Counted from the stretch's first letter, positions 18,737 through 28,079 are shown. The stretch: 35,814 bases of DNA from a virus (IMGVR_UViG_3300045999_003867:1-35814); one strand, 5' to 3'. Numbers and translations: made by a program. The notes: a model not told the origin generated them from the sequence alone.

Positions 18737-20344
18737 ATGAATCAAGAAAAGACCATTAAAGATAGATGGTTGACTCTTCATAATAAAAGAACAACCAAAT
18801 TGGATAAAGCTAGAGCTTGCTCGGCTGTAACTGTACCCACACTATTGCCATATCAATCTATGACTGGAGAAGATAATCTTTTTCAAACTTATTCTTCTGT
18901 CCAGTCCCGTGGAGTTACCTCTCTTGCTAGTAAAATTCTTAGTGTTTTAATTCCATTAAACGATACTCCATTCTTTTCTTTTGGTCTTAAGAATGGTAGA
19001 GAACCAACTCCAGATATCCAAGAGTATCTTGATAAACTGTCTTTTCAAGTCTATAGAAAACTTATTTCTAATAACCTCCGAGAAATTTCTTACTTAGCCA
19101 TTCAACATCTAATTGTTACTGGTGATGTTTTAATTATTATGGAAAATGATTTTTCTTTCCGAGTAATAAGACTAGATCAGTTTGTTGTAAGACGTGATGT
19201 AAATGGTGTTGTAAAAGAATTTATTTATTTAGAGTTTATCTCCCCAAGTAATGAGGAGCCAGCCAGTGCCTATGATTTCCTTTCGGGTGAAGAAAAACAA
19301 GCAGGATATAAAACAGTATATATTAGAGTGTTCCAAGACGAAGAAAAGAAACAATGGAAAGTTGAAAAAGAATTGGAAGGTAGCATTATTGATACTGGTT
19401 ATTATGATGTGCTCCCTTATATTATTCTTCGTTGGTCTAGCATTGCTGGTGAAGATTACGGACGTTCTCATGTCGAAGATATTTACTCAGATATTCGTAC
19501 ATTGGAATCATATAGCCGAGCACTTATTCAAGGTATGGCCGCAGGTTCAACATTCTTTATGGGTATTGATCCCGCAGGTATTACTGAAATAGATGATCTT
19601 GCTGGTGCTCAGAATGGTCAATGGGTTGCTGCTAGAAAGAATGATGTGTTTGTAATTTCACCTAGTGAAACAATGAACCCTCAATTACAATCATCTAGTG
19701 CTGCAGTAGAAGCAATGCGTAAAGAAGTAGGTCAGGGTTTCTTATTACAAACTGCAGCTATGCCTACTGGAGATCGCGTTACTGCTACAGCTGTTCGTGC
19801 TGTAGGTAATGAACTAGAAACAATCTTAGGTGGTACATTCTCAGCAATTGCTAGAGACTTTATGGTTCCTATTATTAAGAGAACCATTTACTTAATGATT
19901 CAAAATAATGAAATTGATCAACGTATGGCTGCTCAATTTGATGAAGATAATGGTATTTTAAATATTGAAATCTTGACTGGATTGCAATCACTTAGTCGAG
20001 AATCTGATATTACTAAGTTGTTACAAATGGGTGAAATGGTTCGCAATCTTCCTCCAGAAGCTACTGCTTCGTTTAAATGGGAATCTTATGCTAGAGCTTT
20101 AATCACTGCTTTAGGTTTCGATCCAGACAATTGGGTTAAATCTGAACAACAACTTAAACAAGAAAAGATGGAAATGGCTAAGATGCAACAGCAAATGGAA
20201 ATGCAAAAAATGTTTGCAGGTGCTGCTGCTAATGCTATGGGTGGTGCTGCCCAACAAGATCTTATTAATACTGGTGGAGAAAATATTCCACCCGAAATGG
20301 CTCAACAAGCAATGCAAATGCTAGGAGGAATGCCCAATGGCTAA
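18737..20344 (+). CDS. Portal (head-tail connector) protein, T7 gp8-like
   Basis: The protein is 535 residues, almost the T7 gp8 length (536). Twelve copies would form the channel for DNA packaging and ejection at the unique capsid vertex. Recognisable portal segments are the start KDRWLTLHNKRTTKLDKAR followed by YQSMTGEDNLFQ, the RSHVEDIYSDIRTLESYSRA helix region, the GDRVTATAVRAVGNELETILGG segment, and a Met/Gln-rich C-terminus (KMQQQMEMQKMF). ATG 18737 follows AAGGAGAGACA. The end overlaps the next gene by 8 bases. Confidence 0.95.
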   Translation: MNQEKTIKDRWLTLHNKRTTKLDKARACSAVTVPTLLPYQSMTGEDNLFQTYSSVQSRGVTSLASKILSVLIPLNDTPFFSFGLKNGREPTPDIQEYLDKLSFQVYRKLISNNLREISYLAIQHLIVTGDVLIIMENDFSFRVIRLDQFVVRRDVNGVVKEFIYLEFISPSNEEPASAYDFLSGEEKQAGYKTVYIRVFQDEEKKQWKVEKELEGSIIDTGYYDVLPYIILRWSSIAGEDYGRSHVEDIYSDIRTLESYSRALIQGMAAGSTFFMGIDPAGITEIDDLAGAQNGQWVAARKNDVFVISPSETMNPQLQSSSAAVEAMRKEVGQGFLLQTAAMPTGDRVTATAVRAVGNELETILGGTFSAIARDFMVPIIKRTIYLMIQNNEIDQRMAAQFDEDNGILNIEILTGLQSLSRESDITKLLQMGEMVRNLPPEATASFKWESYARALITALGFDPDNWVKSEQQLKQEKMEMAKMQQQMEMQKMFAGAAANAMGGAAQQDLINTGGENIPPEMAQQAMQMLGGMPNG

Positions 20345-20639
20345 GAAACGTCCCGATAAAAAATCAATGCCTTGTAATAAACCTAGAGCATCAACATCAG
20401 CTGGTAAAAAGAAAATGGTAAAAGCTTGTGCTAATGGGCAAGAAAAAATTATTCACTTTGGAGCAAAAGGTTATGGTCACAACTATAGTTCGGAAGCTCG
20501 TAAATCTTTCAAAGCACGGCATAACTGCGAGTCTGCAGATAATAAACTAAGTGCACGCTACTGGGCCTGTAAGAACCTATGGGCTGGGCCTGGTGGCTCT
20601 AAAGCATCTTGTCCCAAGGGTAGAAAGTGTAAAGGATGA
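20337..20639 (+). CDS. 100-residue basic Lys/Cys phage protein
   Basis: ATG 20337 lies inside the portal gene end. The product has KKRPDKKSMPCNKPR, a central FGAKGYGHNYS, then RKSFKARHNCESA and ARYWACKNLWAGPGG, ending SCPKGRKCKG. The RKSFKARHNC...ARYW core is a recurrent small phage family. It is very basic with five cysteines, which may bind zinc or DNA. Function unknown; a virion or capsid-interior role is plausible from the location. The stop is fused to the next start (ATGA). Confidence 0.75.
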   Translation: MAKKRPDKKSMPCNKPRASTSAGKKKMVKACANGQEKIIHFGAKGYGHNYSSEARKSFKARHNCESADNKLSARYWACKNLWAGPGGSKASCPKGRKCKG

Positions 20640-22822
20640 CTGATAAAAAGCAATCTGCTGTAGCACGAAGATTAGCTAATAAATATGGAACCAATGCACA
20701 AAATGTATCTACTGCTGATGACAACGCAATTAAAAATCTAATTGGTACATTAGAAGCAAAAGTTGTAAATATTGAATCAACATTACCAACTGTAACAGAA
20801 CAAGCAAGTTATTCTAATAAACAAATAAAAACTAACCTTGAACCTACAAATGTTACTGGATGGGAATATAGAATTTCAGAACTAGAAAATAATCCTCAGG
20901 GTGGTGGTGGAGGTATTGACCCAAGTGATCCTACCCAACCAGTTATTATTGTTGATAACTTTATTAATGTAAGTAATGGAGACAATGGCCAAGGTGGTAT
21001 TTTACCTTATTCTTATCCACAATTGTCTCCAACTGCGTTTAATAATTATGATTTTTTAGTTAGTGGTGCTGCTACATCAGAAGCAGATCACTTGGGTATT
21101 TTAGAATTAGAACCATTTGAAAGTATGGTATGTGGATTTGCTGCTGGTGCTGACCATGATTTACCTGTATTAAGGTTTGTTGATCTTAACTCAACCACTA
21201 TAATCATAAGAACAGCTGGTATTCAAGATACATTTTTTAGATTTGGTTTAAATAATGACGTTACTTCTAATCAACCAGTAGATGGTGTTTATTTTGAATT
21301 ACTAAGTACAGATACAAATTTCTTTGCAGTAACAAGAGATAATAACATTCAAACTAGAACCAATACTGGAGTTGCTTGGTCTGCAGATACTTGGTATACT
21401 TTAACAATTACCAAAGATGCTAATAATAATCCTAAGTTTACAATTAATACAACAGATGTAACTAATACAACCAATATTCCAACTGAATTTTTAAACCTTG
21501 GAATTTCTGTACTAAGAAGTATTACAAATAGTACAACGTATGATTTAGATTTCTTCAGTGTAAAAATTGGAGATGATCCTGTAGCACCATTACCAACAGG
21601 TGTAACTGTACAAGGTACAGCAACTGAAATTGAAGTAAGTTTTGCTAATAATACATATACTGTTGGTTTGCCTGATGATGTAACTGTAACAGGAACTTTA
21701 ACAGCTACTGATGTTCATTCAAAACTTTCTGGTCAAGTTGTAACTGATTGTAAAAACGTTGAAGGAAGCTCTTTAAGTAAAGGAACTCCAGTTTATATTT
21801 CTGGTACTGTAGGTGGTTCTGGGCAGATTGAAGTAAAGAAATCTTATAATGATGATCCTGCTACAATGCCAGCAATAGGTTTATTATTAACTGACTTAGC
21901 AAATGGTGCTTTTGGTCATGTTGTTTTGCTTGGAAGTTTAAATGGTGTTAGCACAGATATATTTAATGTTGGTGATACTTTATACGTAGATCAAGCAATT
22001 GGTGGTACTGCAATAGGTTTAACTAATATTAGACCAACTGGTGAAGGCAATTTAGTTCAAAATATTGGTAGAGTAGGTAGATCTCAAGCAAATACAGGTG
22101 AAATACTTGTTACAGGAGCAGGTAGAACTAATGCTATTCCCAATAATATTTATTTAGCAGATCTTATAGATGGAGATCCAACTGATCCAACTATTCCTAT
22201 TAACTTTTCAGAAGATTTTTTAACTACTTCAACTGAGGCAGGAGAAACAGGTACACACGGTTGGACTGTCCTTATTGGAAGTATTACAGCACAAGCTGGT
22301 AGTTCAGATAATCCTGGTGTTGTTAGATTTAGGTGTGGAGTAAATGCGAATTTAACGGCTTCTTTTTCTCCATCTGCAACAGCCACAAACAATACTCTTT
22401 TTGGATTTAGTAAGTTTAAAACGACTCAGTTTATTTTTAAAGATACTCAAACAGACACTACAACACAAAGAATTTATGGTGTATTAGATGTATTGAATTC
22501 TAATGTTCCTTTAGGAATGTACATTAGAAAACAACAAGGTACAAATCAATACGAAGCTGTAGTAAGAAATCAACTAACAGAAAATACTGCTAACCTATTT
22601 GTACAAGATACAAACTGGAAGAATGTTAAAATTATAAAAAATAGTACAACTGTTTCTTTTATCGTAAACGGAAACGCACCAGTAGATGTTAATATTCCTG
22701 GTAGTGGAAATATGCCAGGTTTATTAACAATTGGTGCTTTACTTCGACCAAACGCAAACTCTATTAATAATACAGTTGATTTAGATTTCTGGTCGTTTAA
22801 ACTAGCAGCCCCCAGTAGATAA
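20636..22822 (+). CDS. 728-residue fibre-like structural protein with two beta-sandwich domains
   Basis: ATG 20636 follows GTAAAGG. A short helical N-terminus (residues 1-95: AVARRLANKYG, a coiled segment, then Gly-rich GGGGGIDPSDP) probably attaches to the virion. Residues about 103-318 and 522-728 look like two concanavalin-type jelly-rolls; each ends with a strand pair around W(Y/K).(L/V)(T/K)I.K and LDF(F/W)S(V/F)K. Between them, residues about 330-510 contain DVHSKLSGQVV, SKGTPVYISG, GLLLTD and GDTLYVD, a repeat-rich domain common in phage tail and head fibres. It is AT-rich and Asn/Thr-rich. A head fibre or accessory receptor-binding protein is likely (inference). Confidence 0.7.
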   Translation: MTDKKQSAVARRLANKYGTNAQNVSTADDNAIKNLIGTLEAKVVNIESTLPTVTEQASYSNKQIKTNLEPTNVTGWEYRISELENNPQGGGGGIDPSDPTQPVIIVDNFINVSNGDNGQGGILPYSYPQLSPTAFNNYDFLVSGAATSEADHLGILELEPFESMVCGFAAGADHDLPVLRFVDLNSTTIIIRTAGIQDTFFRFGLNNDVTSNQPVDGVYFELLSTDTNFFAVTRDNNIQTRTNTGVAWSADTWYTLTITKDANNNPKFTINTTDVTNTTNIPTEFLNLGISVLRSITNSTTYDLDFFSVKIGDDPVAPLPTGVTVQGTATEIEVSFANNTYTVGLPDDVTVTGTLTATDVHSKLSGQVVTDCKNVEGSSLSKGTPVYISGTVGGSGQIEVKKSYNDDPATMPAIGLLLTDLANGAFGHVVLLGSLNGVSTDIFNVGDTLYVDQAIGGTAIGLTNIRPTGEGNLVQNIGRVGRSQANTGEILVTGAGRTNAIPNNIYLADLIDGDPTDPTIPINFSEDFLTTSTEAGETGTHGWTVLIGSITAQAGSSDNPGVVRFRCGVNANLTASFSPSATATNNTLFGFSKFKTTQFIFKDTQTDTTTQRIYGVLDVLNSNVPLGMYIRKQQGTNQYEAVVRNQLTENTANLFVQDTNWKNVKIIKNSTTVSFIVNGNAPVDVNIPGSGNMPGLLTIGALLRPNANSINNTVDLDFWSFKLAAPSR

Positions 22823-22831
22823 GGATTAATT

Positions 22832-23002
22832 ATGGCAAATAAAAAAAATTGGATTCAAGGTGCAATCAAACGCCCTGGAGCTCTTACCAAAAAAGCAAAA
22901 GCTGCTGGTAAGTCTATTACAGAATATTGCTCGGGCGGTAAATTATCAACAAGAACCAAACGTCAATGCAACCTTGCAAAGACCCTAAAGGGTTTCAAAT
23001 AA
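22832..23002 (+). CDS. 56-residue basic protein (WIQGAIKRPGAL type)
   Basis: ATG 22832 follows AAGGATTAATT. The product MANKKNWIQGAIKRPGALTK... continues with KAKAAGKSITEYC, and RTKRQCNLAKTLKGFK. It belongs by appearance to a recurrent family of tiny phage proteins with the W-I-Q-x-A-I-K-x-P-G-A-L start. It is basic, with two Cys. Function unknown. It is first of a run of tiny Lys-rich genes. Confidence 0.72.
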   Translation: MANKKNWIQGAIKRPGALTKKAKAAGKSITEYCSGGKLSTRTKRQCNLAKTLKGFK

Positions 23003-23019
23003 CCAAGGAGTTAGAATCT

Positions 23020-23160
23020 ATGCCCAAGGACGCTTGTTACAAGAAAGTAATGAAAGCTTATAAAGGTAAGCATAGTGCATATGCCTCGGGTTCTATGGTT
23101 AAATGCCGTAAGGTAGGAGCCAAGAACTGGGGTAATAAGACCAAGAAGGGAGGGCGTTAA
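23020..23160 (+). CDS. 46-residue basic protein (KDACYKKV...SAYASGSMVKCRKVGAKNW type)
   Basis: The start is ATG 23020, with AAGGAGTTAGAATCT upstream. The sequence has DACYKKVMKAYKG, HSAYASGSMVKCRKVGAKNW and a GNKTKKGGR end. It is a recognisable recurrent tiny phage protein with two conserved Cys. Function unknown. It lies one base before the next ATG. Confidence 0.75.
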   Translation: MPKDACYKKVMKAYKGKHSAYASGSMVKCRKVGAKNWGNKTKKGGR

Positions 23161-23161
23161 T

Positions 23162-23275
23162 ATGCCAAAAGTAGGAAAGAAAGAATTCCCATACACCGCT
23201 AAAGGTAAGGCTATGGCTAAGACCGAAGCAAAGAAGACTGGGAAGAAGATGTCAATGAAGAAGGGCTATAAGTAA
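23162..23275 (+). CDS. 37-residue Lys-rich peptide
   Basis: ATG 23162 follows GGGAGGGCGTTAAT. The product MPKVGKKEFPYTAKGKAMAK... ends GKKMSMKKGYK. The motif FPYTAKGKAMAK is shared with small phage proteins seen beside the neighbouring families. The stop is fused to the next ATG (TAATG). Function unknown. Confidence 0.65.
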   Translation: MPKVGKKEFPYTAKGKAMAKTEAKKTGKKMSMKKGYK

Positions 23276-23514
23276 TGGCTGACTTCTCCCTTGAAAAGAA
23301 ACAAGGGTTACATGGTTGGTTCAAGCGGAACAATGGTAAGGGCTGGGTAAACTGTAAGACAGGTGGACCCTGTGGTCGCAAGTCTGCCTCGTCTGGCGGC
23401 TCTTATCCCGCTTGCCGACCAACTATGGCTCAATGCACAAGCAAAGGCGTTAAATCTAAAAAATCCTCAAAACCTGTATCTTGGGAATCCAAGAAGAAAG
23501 GAAAAAAGAAATGA
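23275..23514 (+). CDS. 79-residue basic Cys protein (GWFKRN.GKGW.NCKTG.PCGRK type)
   Basis: The ATG is fused to the preceding TAA. The sequence has LHGWFKRNNGKGWVNCKTGG, PCGRKS and YPACRPTMAQCTSKG, with four Cys spaced as in a recurrent small phage family, and a Lys-rich end (SKKSSKPVSWESKKKGKKK). It may bind metal and DNA. Function unknown. It overlaps the next gene by 4 bases. Confidence 0.75.
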   Translation: MADFSLEKKQGLHGWFKRNNGKGWVNCKTGGPCGRKSASSGGSYPACRPTMAQCTSKGVKSKKSSKPVSWESKKKGKKK

Positions 23515-23576
23515 AAAAGAAAAAGTCTTCTAAGAAAAAACCCAAGATGTCATGTGGATGTGGAGGTAAGAAATGA
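23511..23576 (+). CDS. 21-residue Lys-rich CGCGGK peptide
   Basis: ATG 23511 overlaps the upstream TGA, preceded by AAAGGAAAAAAGAA. The product MKKKKSSKKKPKMSCGCGGKK is very basic with a CGCGG end. It is fused by ATGA to the next gene. It is very short, but the perfect packing on both sides and similarity in character to its neighbours support it being translated. Confidence 0.5.
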   Translation: MKKKKSSKKKPKMSCGCGGKK

Positions 23577-23893
23577 TTCCTGAAAACGGTGTTTTTGTTT
23601 TTATTAGTCATACTACTTTAAGTACAACTCCGTTTACAGTTCCAGAAAACACAACACACGTTGTAGTAAGTACTGGAGTTACTGGTACCCTTTTGCAAGA
23701 CGAATCTGGAATTCTTGGATTTAGAAAAACTAATGTTGCTGCTAATGAAGTAATAGCAATTCCTTGTGGAGAGTTCGTTAGATTATTTACTAATATTACT
23801 CCAGGTGTTTCACAATTATTTAAAACTACAGCAGTAGGTGGAATTGTTCCTAATATTGATCAGGTATCCTTTTATAAATGGGAAATACTATAA
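23573..23893 (+). CDS. 106-residue beta-rich hypothetical structural protein
   Basis: ATG 23573 overlaps the preceding TGA; GTGGAGGTAAGA is upstream. The product (GVFVFISHTTLSTTPFTVP, THVVVSTGVTGTLLQD...) is entirely beta/loop-like, Thr/Val-rich and without charge clusters. This suggests a small virion decoration protein. No family is recognised. The stop is fused to the next ATG. Confidence 0.6.
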   Translation: MIPENGVFVFISHTTLSTTPFTVPENTTHVVVSTGVTGTLLQDESGILGFRKTNVAANEVIAIPCGEFVRLFTNITPGVSQLFKTTAVGGIVPNIDQVSFYKWEIL

Positions 23894-24363
23894 TGATTTT
23901 TTATAAACTAAAACCTGAAAAAACAATTATTGGGTGGGATACTGGCAACCCAGCTAGTAGTAGTCTTGCTGGTATTTCTACAACTTTAGTAGATGAATTT
24001 GGAACCGTTTTAACATATCCTGCAGATAATCCACCCACTTATTCAGAATTTCCAGGATTAGAAACAGTAAGTTTAAAGTATGTTTCTTTTTCCTTAAATG
24101 ATTCAGGTACATCAAGACAAATAAAAACAATAAGAATTAGTTTAGGATACGGCGATGCTTTAGGTAATAGTGCTAGTGTGCCTTTTTTAATTCCTGCAAA
24201 TAAACCAATTAGAATCCATATTCCACTAACAGTTATTAATTCTGCTATAGTAAGTGGAGGAATGACTTACGAAAGTGTAACTAAAAAATTTTTAGACGCA
24301 GTAAATCCAAATCAAGGTTCATTAGCTGACGTTATGACTGTTTACTCGTATCAACAATATTAA
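23893..24363 (+). CDS. 156-residue hypothetical structural protein
   Basis: ATG 23893 is chosen because it forms the TAATG junction typical of this genome; ATG 23878 would add five residues. The sequence MIFYKLKPEKTIIGWDTGNP..., later IRISLGYGDALGNSASVPFLIPANKPIRIHIP, is beta-rich. No family is recognised. It sits between the tiny-gene cluster and the giant 1045-residue gene and shares their very AT-rich codon use. Confidence 0.6.
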   Translation: MIFYKLKPEKTIIGWDTGNPASSSLAGISTTLVDEFGTVLTYPADNPPTYSEFPGLETVSLKYVSFSLNDSGTSRQIKTIRISLGYGDALGNSASVPFLIPANKPIRIHIPLTVINSAIVSGGMTYESVTKKFLDAVNPNQGSLADVMTVYSYQQY

Positions 24364-24378
24364 TTTGGAGAATTTACA

Positions 24379-27300
24379 ATGCCAGTATCCGTTAGACCAA
24401 CAGGTGTTATATGCCCTAACTTTGTATATCAAGATAAAAGTAATACTTTTGGACGATTAAAAGAATTTTTATTTGAAACAGATACCGGTAGAACAGATGT
24501 TGTTTTTATTGCTAGTGTTGGTTCTGGAAATGAAGCAAATAAATTTGAATATGATGCAGATCCTGATTTATATCATTATACTGGTGGTTTAATTGATGGT
24601 ATTGCTAAAGCATTAATTCAAGGTAATGTAAATTGGCCTGGAAGAGCTTTATATGCTACTCCTGTTTTTAGAGGTTGGCAAACACATTTTGTACCTGGTT
24701 TAGATAGATATAATTCAAATACATGGAATAATCCAAATACTTCAGGAATAGGAAACTATTTATCTGGTTGCAGTACATTTTATAATAATATTTTTTATTA
24801 TCAAAACAACTCACTAAATAAAAAAGCAACTGGTATGGATTGTTTAGCTTTTCCTTCTCTTTCTGCTTCTAATATATCAAATTTATACTCTTTTGATTCA
24901 GCTAACGAAGAACAGAATTTTAATTCTTCGTATAAAGTTTTTTTAAATAACTGTATTAATCCATCTGTTACAAATAATACAATTAGCCGAGCATACGAAG
25001 CAGGTTTAGTTCAGTCAGCTACACCTTGTTCTTTGACTGAACAAGACATTATTGATGCTACTGATCCTACTAAAGTATTGCCACTGGGGTTTAGTTTTTC
25101 ATTTACTCCAAACCAACCAACTAGATACTATAGTAAAGACGCCTCTTGGACTGTAGAACGAGGTGCTTTGTGGTACATTGGAATTGGTTTTATAGATCCC
25201 GCAACAAATACAGTTAGTGAAATTTTTTCAAATGCTCAAACTTATGGTTATGTTCCAAATGGTGTAAATACAGGAACTACCCTTAGTACATTAATAAATT
25301 CCTATTCTAACGAACTTACTAAAACAAAAACCATTGACAATTTTAGCATTACAAATCCAATTATAGAAATTACATTTAATGATTCCCAAACAACAAACTC
25401 ATCTTTATACTGGGGTAGTTTTTCTATAAATCAACTATCCGCAGAAGCCACTAGTTATCTAAGAAATGCACTTGTAGGAAAACAAATTCTTGTTAGAAAA
25501 CTAACAACTGAGGAACTGATTTCAAAGTTTAATTTAACTATTCTTGCAAATAGAGAAGCTATTACAAACGAAACAACATGGAATAATGCAGATGGTGTTT
25601 ATTTAGATGGACAAACTGTTTTAATTAAAAAAGCTTTTCCAACTGCAAATTATCGAATTTTACCTAATGCAAACCAAATTCAATTTTTAGACATAAATTA
25701 TCTTAAGGTATTTGGACTTTGTATTCCCTCTAATCCTGCTGTTGCTACTGGGCAAGAAGGATATCCTTTTTTAGTTACCTATGGAATTAGAGCTCAACGT
25801 TCGTTTTTAAATAACTTTGAACCATATACAAGCTATAATACGTATAGATCAGCAGGTACACCTATTTTGTTTTCTGGAAATAAATTAAATGGGTTTCCAT
25901 TAACTCTAAACTGCATGGGATTTCAATCAAATTTCCTTCTTACTCAATTTGATACTGCTGCTTTACAAAATGTAAATACTATTATTGATAAAGATCGTGG
26001 TATAATTATTAAACCACAATTAGGAAAGTTTTTTGATACATTAACTGTAAATAATGGTTTATATACTCCTTTAGCTAAAACTTTAACACAAGAAGAACGT
26101 AACAATAAACTTGGTATTTTTAAATCAGCTAATTTTACATATGTTGTAAATGCTGTAACGCCAAAATCATATGTAAATGAACCAGGTATTTATGACCCAA
26201 CTGCAAACATTGTATTAACTGGTCATTATCTACCAGCTAGCAAGGTAGCTTCCCTTACTCAAATTATACCAGGTGAAAATTTTAATCTACCAAATACTCC
26301 AAACTCTAATCTATTAAGTCCAAGAGGATTTAATTACCATACAATTACTAAAGTATTTGACCTTTCTACTATTAATGCTAATCACAATATTCGTGAAATT
26401 AGATTAGGTTTTGTAGGTAAAGATACGGCCCATATAACAAAAGGAAATCTTTTTGTTAATTCTCATTATGCCATAGATCCAAATACTCAACATGGAATAG
26501 CTTTTACTGTTGTAGAAAAATCATATCTTTCTAGAACTGGAGATGATGCGTATAGAAATTCAGATGGTGATTTTCCTATTCTTCATAACTTTCAAGAAAT
26601 ATTAAAAGCAATAAAATTTAGACAATCTAATTTTAATTCTGTTAATACAAAAAATAAACTTGTAGTTTTTTACGAATTAGGAATATGGGAATTAGGTGAT
26701 TTAACTTTAGTTTATAATGGTGCTGGAGCTTATGATTATCTAACCAGTATACTTACAGATAATCCAAATACTAGAATTAGGCACCCTCATGATAGAAATT
26801 CTTTAATCGGTGCTTTAGAACAAGCAGCTATTAATGTTGGAATTAGTTATCAAGATTTTGTTGTAGTTTTTTTTACACCAACTGCACTAACTAGATCAGA
26901 TTTACCTGGATTTGGTACTGCTCATGGTACAAACTTTTCAATTAAAGCAAACGTTGATTCTTTTATTAAAAATCCAAATAATCGTACAAGTTTTATTAGA
27001 GCTGGTGAAATTTTTTATAATAATATCGTATCTGAATGTGGCTACTATAATGCTTGTTTGCCAAATCCTCTTGTTTTACAAAATAAAGTTCCTTTTGGAA
27101 ATTCGTGTTATATTAATTTAGGACAAATCTCTTCTATTGCAGGTCCATTAAATAACATGCAAAGTGGAGTTTTGTGGTATGAACGACCAGACGAAGAAAG
27201 TGTTGAATCATTTTATAATTCTTATTCTCCAGAAGCTAGCTTAACAATTGGCTCACAATTAATAGAATACATTAGACAAGAAACTGCAACTGTAAATTTT

Positions 27301-27516
27301 GCGCCATTTTGGGTTCCAGTCTTTTCTTCTATGTTAGGTTATACTACAGATCCAGTATCCGGCGCAGAGTTTGCTTTTGTAACGCCATCACTTAATACTG
27401 CCGACGATACCGCTTATATGTTAGAATATGATCAGATATTAAACAACCCAAATAATTCAGCATATACTCAAGCTTCTAATACTATTAGTTTAGTAAAACA
27501 CAAAATTCTTCAATAA
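24379..27516 (+). CDS. 1045-residue putative virion surface protein, no recognised family
   Basis: ATG 24379 follows TTTGGAGAATTTACA. This is the largest protein in the window, Asn/Ser/Thr/Tyr-rich, with long beta/loop stretches and scattered Cys. The N-terminus (VSVRPTGVICPNFVYQDKS) resembles an attachment segment. Near residues 755-840 is a more globular alpha/beta-looking part (LVVFYELGIWELGDL, then HPHDRNSLIGALEQAAINVG, then DFVVVFFTPT). I see no catalytic signature I would defend. In 26041-26160 only 31 of 120 bases are G/C, far below the replication genes. A spike or receptor-binding role is inferred from size, composition and neighbours. Confidence 0.6.
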   Translation: MPVSVRPTGVICPNFVYQDKSNTFGRLKEFLFETDTGRTDVVFIASVGSGNEANKFEYDADPDLYHYTGGLIDGIAKALIQGNVNWPGRALYATPVFRGWQTHFVPGLDRYNSNTWNNPNTSGIGNYLSGCSTFYNNIFYYQNNSLNKKATGMDCLAFPSLSASNISNLYSFDSANEEQNFNSSYKVFLNNCINPSVTNNTISRAYEAGLVQSATPCSLTEQDIIDATDPTKVLPLGFSFSFTPNQPTRYYSKDASWTVERGALWYIGIGFIDPATNTVSEIFSNAQTYGYVPNGVNTGTTLSTLINSYSNELTKTKTIDNFSITNPIIEITFNDSQTTNSSLYWGSFSINQLSAEATSYLRNALVGKQILVRKLTTEELISKFNLTILANREAITNETTWNNADGVYLDGQTVLIKKAFPTANYRILPNANQIQFLDINYLKVFGLCIPSNPAVATGQEGYPFLVTYGIRAQRSFLNNFEPYTSYNTYRSAGTPILFSGNKLNGFPLTLNCMGFQSNFLLTQFDTAALQNVNTIIDKDRGIIIKPQLGKFFDTLTVNNGLYTPLAKTLTQEERNNKLGIFKSANFTYVVNAVTPKSYVNEPGIYDPTANIVLTGHYLPASKVASLTQIIPGENFNLPNTPNSNLLSPRGFNYHTITKVFDLSTINANHNIREIRLGFVGKDTAHITKGNLFVNSHYAIDPNTQHGIAFTVVEKSYLSRTGDDAYRNSDGDFPILHNFQEILKAIKFRQSNFNSVNTKNKLVVFYELGIWELGDLTLVYNGAGAYDYLTSILTDNPNTRIRHPHDRNSLIGALEQAAINVGISYQDFVVVFFTPTALTRSDLPGFGTAHGTNFSIKANVDSFIKNPNNRTSFIRAGEIFYNNIVSECGYYNACLPNPLVLQNKVPFGNSCYINLGQISSIAGPLNNMQSGVLWYERPDEESVESFYNSYSPEASLTIGSQLIEYIRQETATVNFAPFWVPVFSSMLGYTTDPVSGAEFAFVTPSLNTADDTAYMLEYDQILNNPNNSAYTQASNTISLVKHKILQ

Positions 27517-27526
27517 GGAATCTATT

Positions 27527-28072
27527 ATGCCAGCTATTTCCAAAGAACAATTTCTTAGTCTTGCTCGTGGTGTTTTAATACAAAATCTAGGTGCAACTAG
27601 TTCACAGGTTTTTACACGAATTGATTCAACTGCCTTATTAGCTACAGGGGTAGATACTATTACTTCAGGGAGTATTGGTGCAGCAACAACAACTATTCCT
27701 TTATCCAATACTAGTAATATGCGTATTGGAGACTCGGTTGAGCGGCTATCAGGTTCAGTTACTATGTCCAATGTAAGAACAATAACCGCCATCGTTCCAA
27801 ATACCAGTATTACTGTAAGTGGTGCTAACTTAGGTGGAACATTTCCCAATACAATTACTATTGCTGTTGGTGGAATTAATCTATCTAACGGTGCTGTACC
27901 AGGATTAGGTGATCCAGACAGAGCTGCTTATCGTATTGCAACTTCAAGTGATGTTATTAGTTCTGTTTCTGTAATTGCCAATGGTGGTGATTTAAATAAA
28001 AACGGTTCTCTTTCTGATTTAGAAAAAGATTATCATACTACAGGTCAAGCATTATTTAAACTATTAAAGTGA
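27527..28072 (+). CDS. 181-residue structural protein with EF-hand-like calcium loop
   Basis: ATG 27527 follows TAAGGAATCTATT. Residues 1-25 are helical (SKEQFLSLARGVLIQNLG). Residues about 40-125 are beta-rich with IGAATTTIPLSNTSNMRIGDSV, a motif often seen in phage structural beta-domains. Residues 155-166, DLNKNGSLSDLE, match the EF-hand/dockerin loop (Asp1, Asn3, Asn5, Gly6, Leu8, Glu12). This suggests calcium binding in a virion protein. No family is recognised. Confidence 0.65.
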   Translation: MPAISKEQFLSLARGVLIQNLGATSSQVFTRIDSTALLATGVDTITSGSIGAATTTIPLSNTSNMRIGDSVERLSGSVTMSNVRTITAIVPNTSITVSGANLGGTFPNTITIAVGGINLSNGAVPGLGDPDRAAYRIATSSDVISSVSVIANGGDLNKNGSLSDLEKDYHTTGQALFKLLK

Positions 28073-28079
28073 GGTCTAT

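Noticed and set aside
23878-23892. Upstream ATG 23878 as start of the 23893 gene
   Set aside because: The TAATG junction at 23893 matches the pattern used by most neighbouring genes; the alternative adds only five residues.
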